Part shown: in pieces, positions 19,065 through 29,152 of the stretch
Position numbering within the stretch: position 1 is the first letter of the stretch
Layout: each line of letters begins with the position of its first letter
Origin: Thermopolyspora flexuosa
GTDB lineage: Bacteria > Actinomycetota > Actinomycetes > Streptosporangiales > Streptosporangiaceae
Reading direction: 5' to 3'
DNA: 64,000 nt
Assembly (NCBI RefSeq): GCF_006716785.1
Contig: NZ_VFPQ01000001.1
Location: 2,604,001-2,668,000 of the forward strand
Notes under the pieces: generated by a model
Database searches by the model: none
What the model was told of the DNA's origin: nothing
Seen by the model: the letters and a program-made list of their open reading frames with translations, nothing else
Program-made: the position numbers and the translations under genes

Positions 19065-19822
19065 ACCCCGCGGTGACCCGCCCGGCCCGCAGGCCGCGCC
19101 CCTGCCGGGCCGGGCGCTGCGCCGTCGCGGTGCGGCCGGCCCGGGGCGGGTGCCGGGTGGCGGGCCGTCCCCCGCCATCCGGCCGCCCGGGTGAGGCGGC
19201 ACTCCGGCGGTTCCGCGTTCGCGCCGCGGGGCCTCCGTCCGGCCCATGCCGCGGGGCATGTCGTCCGTGTGCGCAGCCGCGGGGCACCGCCGGGGTGCGG
19301 CCCGGCCGTACGCCGCCGCAGGCCCACGCTCACCGGGCCACCGCATACGGCGGGCATCGCACCGAGGGCGGCGTGCCGGGGATATCGGGCGGGCTCGCGG
19401 CGCGGTATACCGCGTTTCCCGGCGCCCGTCGGTGTTCCGTTGTTCACCATCCTGCGTGCATTTGCGACGGGCGAGCCGCCGTATCGGCCGGCATCGGCCT
19501 GTCGGGTCGCGTGACACGTCCGCCCATCCGGCCGGCGTGGCAGGTGGATTCGCGCGCCTACGGCGCCGACCGGCGGTTTGTTGCCCTGGCCGGCTGCGCC
19601 AGGCTCCGCCACCTGGGCGAAGTCCACCCGAGGAAGGCGCGCACGCCCCGCGCCCGAGATGTCGCCTTAATCCGCTAAACCCCATACGCGCCGAGTGGTA
19701 TTGATGCGCGATTAACGCCGAAAATCCCATGCAGACACATTTCCGACGGTGTTTAATTCGCGGCGCGATGCGGGAGGATATTGGCGCACGGGGGAAATTG
19801 ATATTTATTACGGGGGATTTTC
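19065..19822. other. intergenic region, 758 bp
   Basis: No credible gene on either strand. The first ~600 bases are GC-rich and featureless. From about 19660 the sequence becomes AT-richer, with TTAATCCGCTAAA, a second TTTAATT and GATATTTATTA, probably the promoter and leader of the beta-helix gene. A GGGGG ribosome-binding site lies 8 nt before its ATG. Confidence 0.5.
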
Positions 19823-20826
19823 ATGCGCTCACCTTCTCTGCTGGCCTCCGGCCTGAGCGGCGTCGCCCTGGCCGCGACCCTGACGGGGACGATCACGCCC
19901 GGCCACGCGCAGGCCACGCGGTTCGTGCCCTGCAGCGGCCCCAACGGCGGACCCGACGGCCTCGTCCAGGCGATCAACCAGGTGCAGAACAACGGGGGCT
20001 CCGCTCTCATCGAGCTGGAGAAGGGATGCACCTACACCTTCACCGCTCCGCGGGGAGGCAACAACGCCCTCCCCGTCATCACCGGCAGGATCGCGATAAC
20101 CGGCAAGAACGCGGTGATCGCCCGCTCCGCCAACGCCGCCACCGATTTCCGCATCGCCGAGGTGGCTCCCAGCGGCTTCCTCTCGCTGACCGGCGTGACC
20201 ATCAGGGGCGGCTCCACCACCGGCAACGGCGGAGGGATCCTCAACCGGGGCACCCTGTCCCTGAAGTTCACCACCCTCACCGGTAACAAGGCCCGCAACG
20301 GCAGCGGAGGCGGCTTCGCCGCCACCGAGGGCTCGCTGACGCTGCTTTACCGCAGCACGATCAGCGGAACACCGCCGCACTCGGCGGCGGCGGGGTCACA
20401 TTCCAGGGCACCCTCCGGGCGATCGCCACCCTCTTCACCCGCAACGCGGCCGTGATCGGCGGGGCGCTGGCGCTGAGCGGGCAGAGCAAGCTGGTCGGCA
20501 GCGTCGTCACCGGCAACCATGCACTGGGTGAGGGAGGCGGAATCGTCAGCAGCGGGAGCGTGCAGATCCGGGACAGCAAGATCACCCGGAACACCGCCGA
20601 CACGGGCGGCGGGCTGTACGCCGACAACGCAGCCGTCGCCGAGTTCCTCAGGAGCCACGTCACCGCCAACAAGGCCAGGACCACGGGCGGCGGGATCTTC
20701 GCCGTGGGGACCGTCACCCTCCAGAAGAGCAGGGTCACCGGCAACGTCCCCGACAACTGCGCGGGCCCGGCCACGGTTCCCGGCTGCGTGAACAAGGTCA
20801 AGGACCCCGCCGCGATCAGGCGCTAG
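19823..20826 (+). pseudogene. secreted right-handed beta-helix protein, frameshifted
   Basis: The reading frame starts with a signal peptide (MRSPSLLASGLSGVALAATL, cleavage near HAQA) and continues with beta-helix rungs such as GVTIRGGSTTGNGGGILNRG and TTLTGNKARNGSGGGF. At about 20366-20368 (sequence AGCGGAAC) one base appears missing: the frame ends in nonsense at 20455, while the next frame continues the rungs as NTAALGGGGVTFQGTL and runs to a stop at 20826 (ending CAGPATVPGCVNKVKD). Joined, the protein would be ~335 residues with an N-terminal CSGPNGG and C-terminal Cys pair, like polymorphic-membrane-protein-type surface proteins. A real pseudogene and a sequencing error are both possible. 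Confidence 0.8.
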
Positions 20827-21045
20827 GGCCCGGCGAGGCCGTACCGGCCGCGCCGTTGGACGCACGGGCCGGGTCTGGGACGCGGCCGAGCGCGCGCCGG
20901 CGGGCGGCGTCACCGGCCCCGCGGCGCGGCATGGGGCCCGGCCCTGGCCACGGCCCGGACCGGGCACGCTGCCGCACCACGGGGCCGTGCTCCCCGGGGC
21001 CGGGGAACCGGGCAGCCCGCCGGGCCGGGTGTGCCAGGCAACGCG

Positions 21046-21080
21046 TCGCGCCCCGGGGGTGGTGAGGCCCCGGGGCGCGA
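21046..21080 (-). terminator. terminator hairpin of argG
   Basis: Perfect 13 bp arms TCGCGCCCCGGGG (21046-21058) and its complement (21068-21080) with a 9-base loop, 27 bp beyond the argG stop codon. No U-tract. Confidence 0.65.
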
Positions 21081-21107
21081 TGGCGTGGTGCGATGTGGTG
21101 CGGCCGG

Positions 21108-22594
<1,487 letters not shown>

Positions 22595-22681
22595 CCTAGG
22601 GTGTGGTGAGCCGCGCCACGGCCATGGCCGCCGCGCCGTACGGCCGGGCCGGCAGCCGGGGCGGGTGCGGCGGCGGGGAGG

Positions 22682-23617
22682 TCAGGGGCGGCGTTCCGCG
22701 GGCGGTGTGCCCAGGTGGAGGGCGAGGCCGTCGAGCATGCGCTGCAGGCCGAACTCGAACTCCTCGTCCAGTCCGACGTCCTCCTGGTCCTCCGCGGCGA
22801 TCCGCGCCAGCAGCGGGTACGGCCCGCTGGTGGCCAGCGCGCGCCAGCGCTCGCGGTTCAGCTCCCACCACCGCTCCTTGGCGATTCCGGTGCGGCGCTC
22901 GGCGTCCATGTCGTTGACCAGGAACATCGCCATGCCCTGCACATAGCCGGTCACGGTGACCACGGCCCTGACCATGGTGGGCGGATCGTGGCTCAGCCCC
23001 TCGGCGGCGCGCAGCAGCCACTCGGTCGTCGCCATCCCGCGCGGCACCAGCCGCGGCCGGGTCGCCGACAGCACCTGCAGCAGCCAGGGGTGGCGCCGGT
23101 ACAGCGCCCACATGGCCCGGGCGTAGGCGGCCAGCCGTTCCCGCCAGCCGTCCGGCCCGGCGGCGGACGAGGCGACCTCGGCCCGCTCCAGCACGGCCTC
23201 GGCCATCAGGTCGACCAGGTCGTCCTTGCCGGAGACGTGGCGGTACAGCGACATCGTGCCGGCGCCCAGGGCGGCGGCCACCCGGCGCATCGACAGCGCC
23301 TCCAGTCCCTCCCGGTCGGCGATCTCGAGGGCGGCGCGGACGATGCGGTCCAGGCTGAGCGCGTCCCTGCCGTCCGCCTCCCGGCCGGTGCCGGCCTCCT
23401 GCGGCCCGGTCTCACCCGGCGCGTCGATCGGCGCGCGGCCGGCGGCGGGTGTGTCCTGCCGCAGTGCCTGCTCGCGCCGTCCGGCACGCTCGGCCAGGCG
23501 TGCCCGGTAGGCGCGCGCCTGGCAGGCCCGCGAGCAGTAGCGCGGGCGGCGGCCCCGGGCGGCGGGGGCCAGCGTCGCGCCGCACACCAGGCAGCTCCGC
23601 ACGGTCTCGCCCGCCAT
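22682..23617 (-). CDS. TetR-family regulator with N-terminal zinc finger
   Basis: 311 residues. A short Cys4 finger (C9, C12, C28, C32: CLVCG...YCSRAC followed by QARAYRARL) precedes a Glu/Pro/Gly linker and a TetR helix-turn-helix (IVRAALEIADREGLEALSM, then ALGAGTMSLYRHVSGKDDL) at about 90-140. The C-terminal domain (150-300) is of the TetR_C type with helix-rich ligand pocket. The same finger occurs on two coiled-coil proteins in this window. The ATG at 23617 (MAGET) is preferred; the frame extends upstream to 23695. It probably represses the divergent MFS gene. Confidence 0.85.
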   Translation of the reverse strand: MAGETVRSCLVCGATLAPAARGRRPRYCSRACQARAYRARLAERAGRREQALRQDTPAAGRAPIDAPGETGPQEAGTGREADGRDALSLDRIVRAALEIADREGLEALSMRRVAAALGAGTMSLYRHVSGKDDLVDLMAEAVLERAEVASSAAGPDGWRERLAAYARAMWALYRRHPWLLQVLSATRPRLVPRGMATTEWLLRAAEGLSHDPPTMVRAVVTVTGYVQGMAMFLVNDMDAERRTGIAKERWWELNRERWRALATSGPYPLLARIAAEDQEDVGLDEEFEFGLQRMLDGLALHLGTPPAERRP

Positions 23618-23787
23618 GATTTCGTCACACCCCCCGTGGTGCCGTGAGGAAACCCGAACCCGCTTCATTGTGACGTTTTTAGTGACGTAAATCAATCAGA
23701 TCTCGATTTACCGCGCAAAATCCGGGAGATGCTTATCCGGACGTACGGTGTATGCGTCATTGCATACGACGTACGCAAGGAGTGACG
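23618..23787. promoter_or_regulatory. divergent operator region of TetR and MFS genes
   Basis: Two GTGACGT direct repeats (23670-23676 and 23682-23688, 12 bp apart) lie nearer the TetR gene, and an inverted repeat GTATGC-N6-GCATAC (23750-23767) lies before the MFS start. GACGTACG-like sequence flanks it on both sides. These are plausible binding sites for the TetR protein. Confidence 0.5.
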
Positions 23788-25050
23788 TTGGCGCACCCGA
23801 CGAAGGCAGGCGCCAGGGACTGGGCCGGGCTGGCGGTGCTCACCCTGCCCTGCGTGCTGGTCTCGATGGACATCTCGGTGCTCTACCTCGCGCTCCCCCT
23901 GCTGAGCGCGGACCTCGCCCCCACCGCGACGCAGACGTTGTGGATCGTCGACGTCTACGGGTTCCTGCTGGCCGGGTTCCTGCTGGAGCGCTTCTGGTGG
24001 GGGTCGGTGTTCCTGCTCAACACCCCCGTGATGCTGGCGCTGCTCGTGGCGGCGCCGCTGCTGGTCCCCGAGCATCGCGACCCGGCGCCGGGCAGGCTCG
24101 ACCTGGCCGGTGTGGCGCTCTCGCTCGCCGCCGTGCTCCCGGTGGTGTACGGGGTGAAGCTGCTGGCCGAGGACGATCCGGGCTGGGCGGCGCCGGTCGC
24201 CGTGGCGTCCGGGCTCGCCGCCGGGGCGCTGTTCGCCCGCCGCCAGGCGCGCTCGGCCCATCCGCTGATCGACCCCGGGCTGCTGCGCTCCAGGACGGTC
24301 GCCGTGCCGCTGGCCGTCAACTCGCTGACCATGTTCGCCCTGGTGGGCGTGATGCTGTTCACCGCGCAGTACCTGCAGCTGGTCGCCGGGCTGGGCCCGC
24401 CGGCGGCCGCGCTGTGGATGCTGCCCGCGATGCTCGCCACGGTGGCCGGGGTGGCGGCGGCCACGGTGCTGGCGCGCCGCCTGTCGCTGGGCGCGGTCAT
24501 CGCCACCGGGCTCACCACGGCCGTGGCCGGCCTGCTGGCGGCCACGCGCCTTGAGGTCGGCTCCTCCCCCGCCTTCCTGGTGGGGTGCGCTGGGGTCCTC
24601 GCGGCGGGCGTGGGGATGGTCGCCACGTCGGCCACCGATGCGGTCGTGGCGGGCGCGCCGCCGGAGCGGGCGGGCGGCGTCTCGGCGCTGTCGGAGGCGG
24701 GCACCGAGCTGGGCGGGGCGCTGGGCGTCGCCGTGCTGGGCACGATCGCCGCCGCCGTCTACCGTGCGCGTTCGGCGCCGCCGTACCTGCCCGAGGTCCC
24801 CGGCGAGCCGGCGGCATCGGCCCGCGAGACGCTCGCCGGGGCCGTCGCCGCCGCCGCGCAGGCGCCGCCGTACCTGCGCGAACCCATGTTGGAGGCGGCC
24901 TTCGCCGCGTTCGTCTCCGGCCTGCGGGTCACCTGCCTGGTCGCCGCCGCCGTCCTGGCCTGCGCGGCCGTGCTCGCCGCCGTCCTGCTGCGGAAGGCGC
25001 GGCCGGGCGCGCCGTCCCCGCAGCCCCACCGCGACCCGCCCGCCGGGTGA
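23788..25050 (+). CDS. DHA2-type MFS drug pump with internal deletion (TM3-TM5 missing)
   Basis: 420 residues of the SmvA/QacA-like 14-TM drug/H+ antiporter family, which is usually ~500. It begins normally (CVLVSMDISVLYLALPLL, then QTLWIVDVYGFLLAGFL) but jumps at about residue 65 straight to LLERFWWGSVFLLNTPVM, a segment that in intact relatives follows TM5. About 90 residues are gone, including motif A (GDRxGRRR) and the antiporter motif C. At the junction, GGGTTCCTGCTG occurs twice (23959-23970, 23974-23985), consistent with a deletion between short repeats, in frame. The pump is therefore probably non-functional. TTG at 23788 has AAGGAG five bases upstream. Confidence 0.85.
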   Translation: MAHPTKAGARDWAGLAVLTLPCVLVSMDISVLYLALPLLSADLAPTATQTLWIVDVYGFLLAGFLLERFWWGSVFLLNTPVMLALLVAAPLLVPEHRDPAPGRLDLAGVALSLAAVLPVVYGVKLLAEDDPGWAAPVAVASGLAAGALFARRQARSAHPLIDPGLLRSRTVAVPLAVNSLTMFALVGVMLFTAQYLQLVAGLGPPAAALWMLPAMLATVAGVAAATVLARRLSLGAVIATGLTTAVAGLLAATRLEVGSSPAFLVGCAGVLAAGVGMVATSATDAVVAGAPPERAGGVSALSEAGTELGGALGVAVLGTIAAAVYRARSAPPYLPEVPGEPAASARETLAGAVAAAAQAPPYLREPMLEAAFAAFVSGLRVTCLVAAAVLACAAVLAAVLLRKARPGAPSPQPHRDPPAG

Positions 25051-25084
25051 GGCACGCCGGTCCGGTACGGCGAGAGCGGGGCGT

Positions 25085-25120
25085 GGCCCCGGCGGCGGCA
25101 ACGGCGTGCCGGCCGGGGCC
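25085..25120. terminator. hairpin between convergent genes
   Basis: GGCCCCGGC (25085-25093) and its exact complement (25112-25120), loop 18 nt, between the MFS gene and the convergent PLP enzyme gene. Weaker than the other hairpins listed. Confidence 0.35.
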
Positions 25121-25206
25121 GGCCGGGACGCGCCGCGGCCCTCGGACGCCACGGCCTGCCGCCTGCGTCATGCTCGCCGTACCGGACCTGTGCGCCCGCG
25201 GGAGGG

Positions 25207-26412
25207 TCAGGGCGCCAGCTCCTCCAACGCGGCCAGCAGCCGGTCGACGTCGGAGCGGTCGTTGTAGTGCACCAGCCCCGCCCGTACGGCCGAGCCGTGG
25301 TCGCGGATGCCGAACGCGCCGGTGACCTCCCAGGCGTAGCAGTGCCCGTCCCACACGTTGATCTTGCGGGCGGCCAGGTGCTCGGCGACCCGGCGCGGGC
25401 TGTGGCCGTCGACGGTGAAGTAGACGGTGGCGGTACGGCGGGCCGGGGAGCCGATCAGGTGCACGTGCGGCAGCGCGGCCAGGCGCTCGCACAGGTAGGC
25501 GAGCTCGGCCTGCTCGTAGGCCTCGACCGCGGCCATCGAGGTCAGCACGCGGCGGCGGCGCGACCCGGTGGCGTGCGGGTCGAGCCCGGCCAGGTGGTCG
25601 ACGGCCGCGGCCACCCCGGCCAGGTCGGCGAACGGCAGCGTGCCGGTCTCGAACCGGTCGGGGATGTGGTCGGGCGCGGAGGCGAGCTTGTCCGGCCGCA
25701 GCCGCTCCAGCAGGGCCGGGGCGGCGATGACCGCCCCGACGTGCGGGCCGCACCACTTGTAGGCGCTGGTGGCGTAGAAGTCGGCGCCGAGCGCGAGGAC
25801 GTCGATCGGGGTGTGCGGGGTGGCGTGCACGCCGTCGACGTACACCAGCGCCCCGGCGTCGTGGGCCTTGCGGGCGATGCGCGGCACGTCGGGCATGGTG
25901 CCGAGCACGTTGCTGGCGGCGGTGACGGCGACCAGGCGGGTGCGTTCGGAAAGCAGCTCGTCGTACTGGGCGGCGGGCAGCTCACCGGAGGGCACCTCCA
26001 CCTCGGCCCAGCGCACCACGGCGCCGGCGGCCTTGGCGGCCTGCACCCAGGGGCGCACGTTGGCGTCGTGGTCGAGGCGGGAGACGATGATCTCGTCCCC
26101 GGGGCGCCACTGCCGGGCCAGGGTGCCCGCGAACCGGTAGGTGAGGGTGGTCATGTTGGGGCCGAACACCACCCCGTCGGGGTCGCCGCCGACCAGGTCG
26201 GCGACGGCGCGGCGGGCCTCGGCGACGATCGCGTCGGATCGGGCGCTGGCGGCGAACGCCCCGTGGGCGTTGCCGATGCCCGCGGTGTAGGCGGCGACGA
26301 TGGCGTCGATGACCGGCTGCGGCATCTGGGTCCCGGCGGCGGCGTCCAGCCAGGCCCAGCCGTCGGACAGTGCGGGATAAAGGGCACGTACCCGGGCGAC
26401 GTCAAAGCTCAT
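25207..26412 (-). CDS. cysteine desulfurase-like PLP protein
   Basis: 401 residues of the class V, fold-type I superfamily, close to the cysteine desulfurase-like group (TIGR01976 type). WLDAAAGTQMPQPVI is near the N-terminus, VVFGPNMTTLTYRF and SRLDHDANVRPW at 85-120, YVDGVHATPHTPIDV at about 195-210, and the PLP lysine in SAYKWCGPHVG. The C-terminal domain has HLAARKINVWDGHCYAW. The Cys following the lysine (YKWCG) is notable, but the usual mobile catalytic Cys loop is not evident, so sulfur transfer is uncertain. Start ATG at 26412. No suf/isc genes are adjacent. Confidence 0.85.
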   Translation of the reverse strand: MSFDVARVRALYPALSDGWAWLDAAAGTQMPQPVIDAIVAAYTAGIGNAHGAFAASARSDAIVAEARRAVADLVGGDPDGVVFGPNMTTLTYRFAGTLARQWRPGDEIIVSRLDHDANVRPWVQAAKAAGAVVRWAEVEVPSGELPAAQYDELLSERTRLVAVTAASNVLGTMPDVPRIARKAHDAGALVYVDGVHATPHTPIDVLALGADFYATSAYKWCGPHVGAVIAAPALLERLRPDKLASAPDHIPDRFETGTLPFADLAGVAAAVDHLAGLDPHATGSRRRRVLTSMAAVEAYEQAELAYLCERLAALPHVHLIGSPARRTATVYFTVDGHSPRRVAEHLAARKINVWDGHCYAWEVTGAFGIRDHGSAVRAGLVHYNDRSDVDRLLAALEELAP

Positions 26413-26557
26413 GCTCCATGATTTCCCGGCCCGTCCGCGCCCCGGCAGGCACCCCCGGCCTATGCCGCACTTCGCCGCGGGCCCGGCGGTGAGACGCGCC
26501 GGGACGTCCGGAAGCCCCCGCCCGCCGGGGGTTCGGTCATCGGCCGTCGCGAAATCT

Positions 26558-26587
26558 TTGACACCGGGTGGCGTGGTGCGCTGTCCT
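26558..26587 (+). promoter_or_regulatory. promoter of carbonic anhydrase gene, leaderless
   Basis: Perfect -35 TTGACA (26558-26563), 18 bp, then TGTCCT (26582-26587) and 7 nt to the GTG at 26595. Spacing and start distance fit a leaderless transcript. Confidence 0.55.
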
Positions 26588-26594
26588 CACATGC

Positions 26595-27116
26595 GTGAAT
26601 GCGTTCGATGACCTGCTTGCCGCCAACGCCGAGTACGCCGCCGCCTTCGAGCACTCCGGGCTGACCGGGAAGGCCGCCCGAGGGCTTGCGGTGGTCACCT
26701 GCATGGACTCGCGCATCGACCCGCTGGGCCTGCTGGGGCTGCGGCCGGGCGACGCCAAGATCCTGCGGAACGCGGGCGCCCGCGTCACCGACGACGTGCT
26801 GCGCACCCTGGTGCTGGCGGTGTTCCTGCTGGGCGTCGAACGGGTGCTGGTGATGCCGCACACCGACTGCGGCATGACCAAGGTGACCGACGCGGACGTG
26901 CACGAGCTCACCGCCCGCCAGGGGGTGGACACCCGCAGCATCGACTTCCACACCATCCCCGACCAGGAAAAAGCGCTGCGCCACGACCTGACCAAGATCC
27001 GCAGCAGCCCGTTCCTGCCCCCGGGCATGCCGGTCGGCGGCGCCATCTACGACGTGCGCACCGGCAGGCTCCAGCCGGTCGACCTTGGCGCACCCCTCAA
27101 CGGAACACTGGCCTGA
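26595..27116 (+). CDS. beta-class carbonic anhydrase
   Basis: 173 residues. It should interconvert CO2 and bicarbonate. The beta-class zinc ligands are visible: Cys in VVTCMDSRIDP (with the Asp-Arg dyad), and His and Cys in MPHTDCGM. The short ~170-residue form with ILRNAGARVTDDVLRTLVLAV and the late GAIYDVRTGRLQPV matches the actinobacterial Rv1284-like type. The GTG at 26595 (VNAFDDLL) is chosen from the promoter spacing; the longer frame from 26568 covers the -10. Monocistronic. Confidence 0.93.
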   Translation: MNAFDDLLAANAEYAAAFEHSGLTGKAARGLAVVTCMDSRIDPLGLLGLRPGDAKILRNAGARVTDDVLRTLVLAVFLLGVERVLVMPHTDCGMTKVTDADVHELTARQGVDTRSIDFHTIPDQEKALRHDLTKIRSSPFLPPGMPVGGAIYDVRTGRLQPVDLGAPLNGTLA

Positions 27117-27729
27117 CCCGCCGGTGCCGCCCGGCCTCCGGGCGCGGGGAGCGGCCGGCCGCCCGCAGCTCATGGGGTCCGCCCGCCCGCCGGTCGCGGG
27201 CGCGGCGGTGACGACACCGAGGCACGGTGTGCTCGCGGCGGCGCATCCGGCCCTCATCTCCGTACGGCCACGCGGTGCGGCCGCCCGACGGGGTGGCCCG
27301 CAGAGCCAGGATGGGGGTCCGGATGGCGCCAGCGTTCCGCTGGCGATCGCGAGCAGGCGGAATCGGCGAGCAGAGCTCTCTCCCCGGCCGATGCGCGGGC
27401 ACGGTCCCCGCCGGTCGGCTTCCGTTTCCCGCGAGCAGGCCGTACGGCGGGCGGCCGCTGGTGGCGTGCCGGCGCCTCGGGCACGATGAGCCGCCCGGCA
27501 GCGGCGTCCTCATGCCGCGCCGCATCGGCTCGCTCCGGCGGCGTCCGCTCGGCCGCCCCTCGCGGCCGGGGAGCCCGCACGGGCCGGGTCCCCGCCCTGA
27601 TCGGCCGGACCCGGCGCGTGCCGGACACGAGCGGCGGGTGGCGGCGCCGGGGCGGCTGCGCACCGCTTCGAAAATCCAGCGGAAAAGGCCGGAAAAGGAG
27701 CGCGGCCCGCGGTGTCGCGGGGACGGCGG
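27117..27729. other. intergenic region, 613 bp
   Basis: Open frames exist on both strands but are Arg/Pro-rich with no recognisable product or ribosome-binding site. The only structure I see is a hairpin at 27327-27345 (CGCCAGC, loop GTTCC, complement). Confidence 0.5.
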
Positions 27730-28842
27730 TCACGACCGGCGGGCGCGCAGCTCGGCGGCGACGGCGCGTTCGCGCAGCTCGGCGGCCTCGGCGCGGGCGG
27801 CCTTGAGCTGCTCGCGCAGGTCGCGGACGAGGGCCTGGTGGACCGACAGCTCCCGGCGCAGCCGGTCGCGCTCGGCCTCGGCCTCGCGTGCGCGCCGCTC
27901 GGCGTCGGCGACGCGGGCTGCTGCCTCGCGTTCGGCCTTGGCCGCCTGCGCCTCGGCCATCTCGGCGCGGGCGCGGGCCGCGGCGGCGTCGGCGAGGGCC
28001 TCGGCGCGGGCCTGCTCGGCTGCCTCCGCGCGGGCGACCGCCTTGCGCCGTTCGGCCTCGGCGGTCTCGGCGCGGGCCTGGGCGGCGGCGCCGGCCCGGG
28101 CGGCCTTCTCGGCGGCGCGGCGGGCGTGCTCGGCGCCGTCGTGGGCGCGGCCGGACTGGGACCGGGCCTGCTCGGCGGCCTCGATGGCGCGGCGGGCGCG
28201 TTCCTCGGCGGCGCGGACCTGGGCGAGCGCCGCGTCGACGCGGTCGGCGAGCTCGCGTACCGCCTGGTCGCGGGCCTGCTCGGCGAGCATGGCGCGGCGC
28301 AGCGCCTGGTCGGCGGCGGCCTGGGCGCGGCGTTCGGTGGCGGCGGCCTCGCGCAGCGCGGCCAGTGCCTGCTCGCGGGCGGTCTCGGCGTCGGCGAGGG
28401 CGGCGTCGCGTTCGGCGATCGCCGCCTCGGCCTCGCGGCGGGCGGCCTCGGCGGCCTGGCGGGCGAGCCGTACCTGTTCGGCGGCCTGCTCGCGTTCGGC
28501 CCAGGCGGCGGCGACGCGGGCGGCGGCCTCGGCCTTCACCGCGCTGATCTTGGCCTCGACGCCGGCCGGGCTGAGCTCCTGGGTGAGCGCGGCGGCGAGC
28601 GGGGCGATGGCGGCGGCGAGGCCTTTCTCCATGCGCTCGTACAGCTCCTCGGCCCGGGCGAGCGCGCCCTCGAGGCCGGGGGCGGCGCGGCGGAGCTCGC
28701 GTTCCCGTTTGGCGGCGGCCTGGCAGCCCTTGTCCGGGCAGTAGGCGCGGCGCCGTCCGCGGCCGCCGCGCTGCTCGATCGGTGAGCCGCAGTACCTGCA
28801 GGGCGTGATCACCGGCGGTCGGGCACCGTCTCCGCGCGACAT
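27730..28842 (-). CDS. zinc-finger / long coiled-coil protein (copy 1)
   Basis: 370 residues. A Cys4 finger (C15, C18, C35, C40: CRYCG...AYCPDKGC, with RGRRRAYC) is followed by a continuous Ala/Glu/Arg heptad-rich coiled coil from about 60 to the end, with almost no Pro or Gly after 120. The shape, a small DNA-binding head on a long rod, recalls KfrA-like plasmid proteins and other DNA-organising proteins, but the head is a different fold, so this is only an analogy. The ATG at 28842 lies 7 nt after TAAATT in TGCTAAATT (leaderless); the longer frame to 28911 crosses a palindrome and is rejected. Same architecture as 39868-41031. Confidence 0.8.
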   Translation of the reverse strand: MSRGDGARPPVITPCRYCGSPIEQRGGRGRRRAYCPDKGCQAAAKRERELRRAAPGLEGALARAEELYERMEKGLAAAIAPLAAALTQELSPAGVEAKISAVKAEAAARVAAAWAEREQAAEQVRLARQAAEAARREAEAAIAERDAALADAETAREQALAALREAAATERRAQAAADQALRRAMLAEQARDQAVRELADRVDAALAQVRAAEERARRAIEAAEQARSQSGRAHDGAEHARRAAEKAARAGAAAQARAETAEAERRKAVARAEAAEQARAEALADAAAARARAEMAEAQAAKAEREAAARVADAERRAREAEAERDRLRRELSVHQALVRDLREQLKAARAEAAELRERAVAAELRARRS

Positions 28843-28860
28843 GACCCGAAATTTAGCATT

Positions 28861-28880
28861 TCCAATTTCCAGAAATTGGA
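28861..28880. promoter_or_regulatory. perfect palindromic operator
   Basis: TCCAATTT-CCAG-AAATTGGA: 8 bp arms, 4 bp centre, AT-rich in GC-rich DNA. It sits just upstream of the -10 of the coiled-coil gene, where a bound protein would block transcription, so autoregulation by the zinc-finger protein is plausible. Confidence 0.6.
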
Positions 28881-28909
28881 GTTCGCCGCGAGGTCGGCCG
28901 GGTGTGGCC

Positions 28910-29003
28910 ATCCGGGCAGCGGCTGCCCGGATTCGGACGCGCGATCAGGGCAGGCACTGCCCGGATTCGCGCAGGTGATCAGGGCAACCGCTGCCCGGAT
29001 TCG
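28910..29003. repeat. three 34 bp iterons, each with a palindrome
   Basis: Three units start at 28910, 28944 and 28978, a period of exactly 34 bp. Each contains GGGCA-N5-TGCCC followed by GGATTCG. The first is a perfect 9 bp inverted repeat (ATCCGGGCA and TGCCCGGAT); in the others one base of the left arm differs (ATCAGGGCA). The spacing and copy number resemble partition or replication iterons, or a multi-site operator. They lie between the coiled-coil gene and the P450 gene. Confidence 0.75.
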
Positions 29004-29152
29004 GCGGTGCCGCGTCCGGCCACTCCCGATCGGCGGCAAAAGGTGCATGACGCGCGTCGGTGCATGTTGTGCACGATCGCCGGAAATGTTCCGGGCGGCG
29101 CCGGCACCGGCGACCGGCCGCATCGACGGATCACAGGGAAAGGGGTGTGGTG

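Noticed and set aside
27254-27733. 159-codon frame on the minus strand between the carbonic anhydrase and the coiled-coil gene
   Set aside because: Arg/Pro/Ala-rich composition without structure, no ribosome-binding site; judged a by-product of high GC.
28141-28541. Regular GC-rich repeats inside the coiled-coil genes, at first sight a tandem repeat or CRISPR-like array
   Set aside because: The periodicity comes from repeated Ala/Glu/Arg heptad codons; units vary and there are no spacers.
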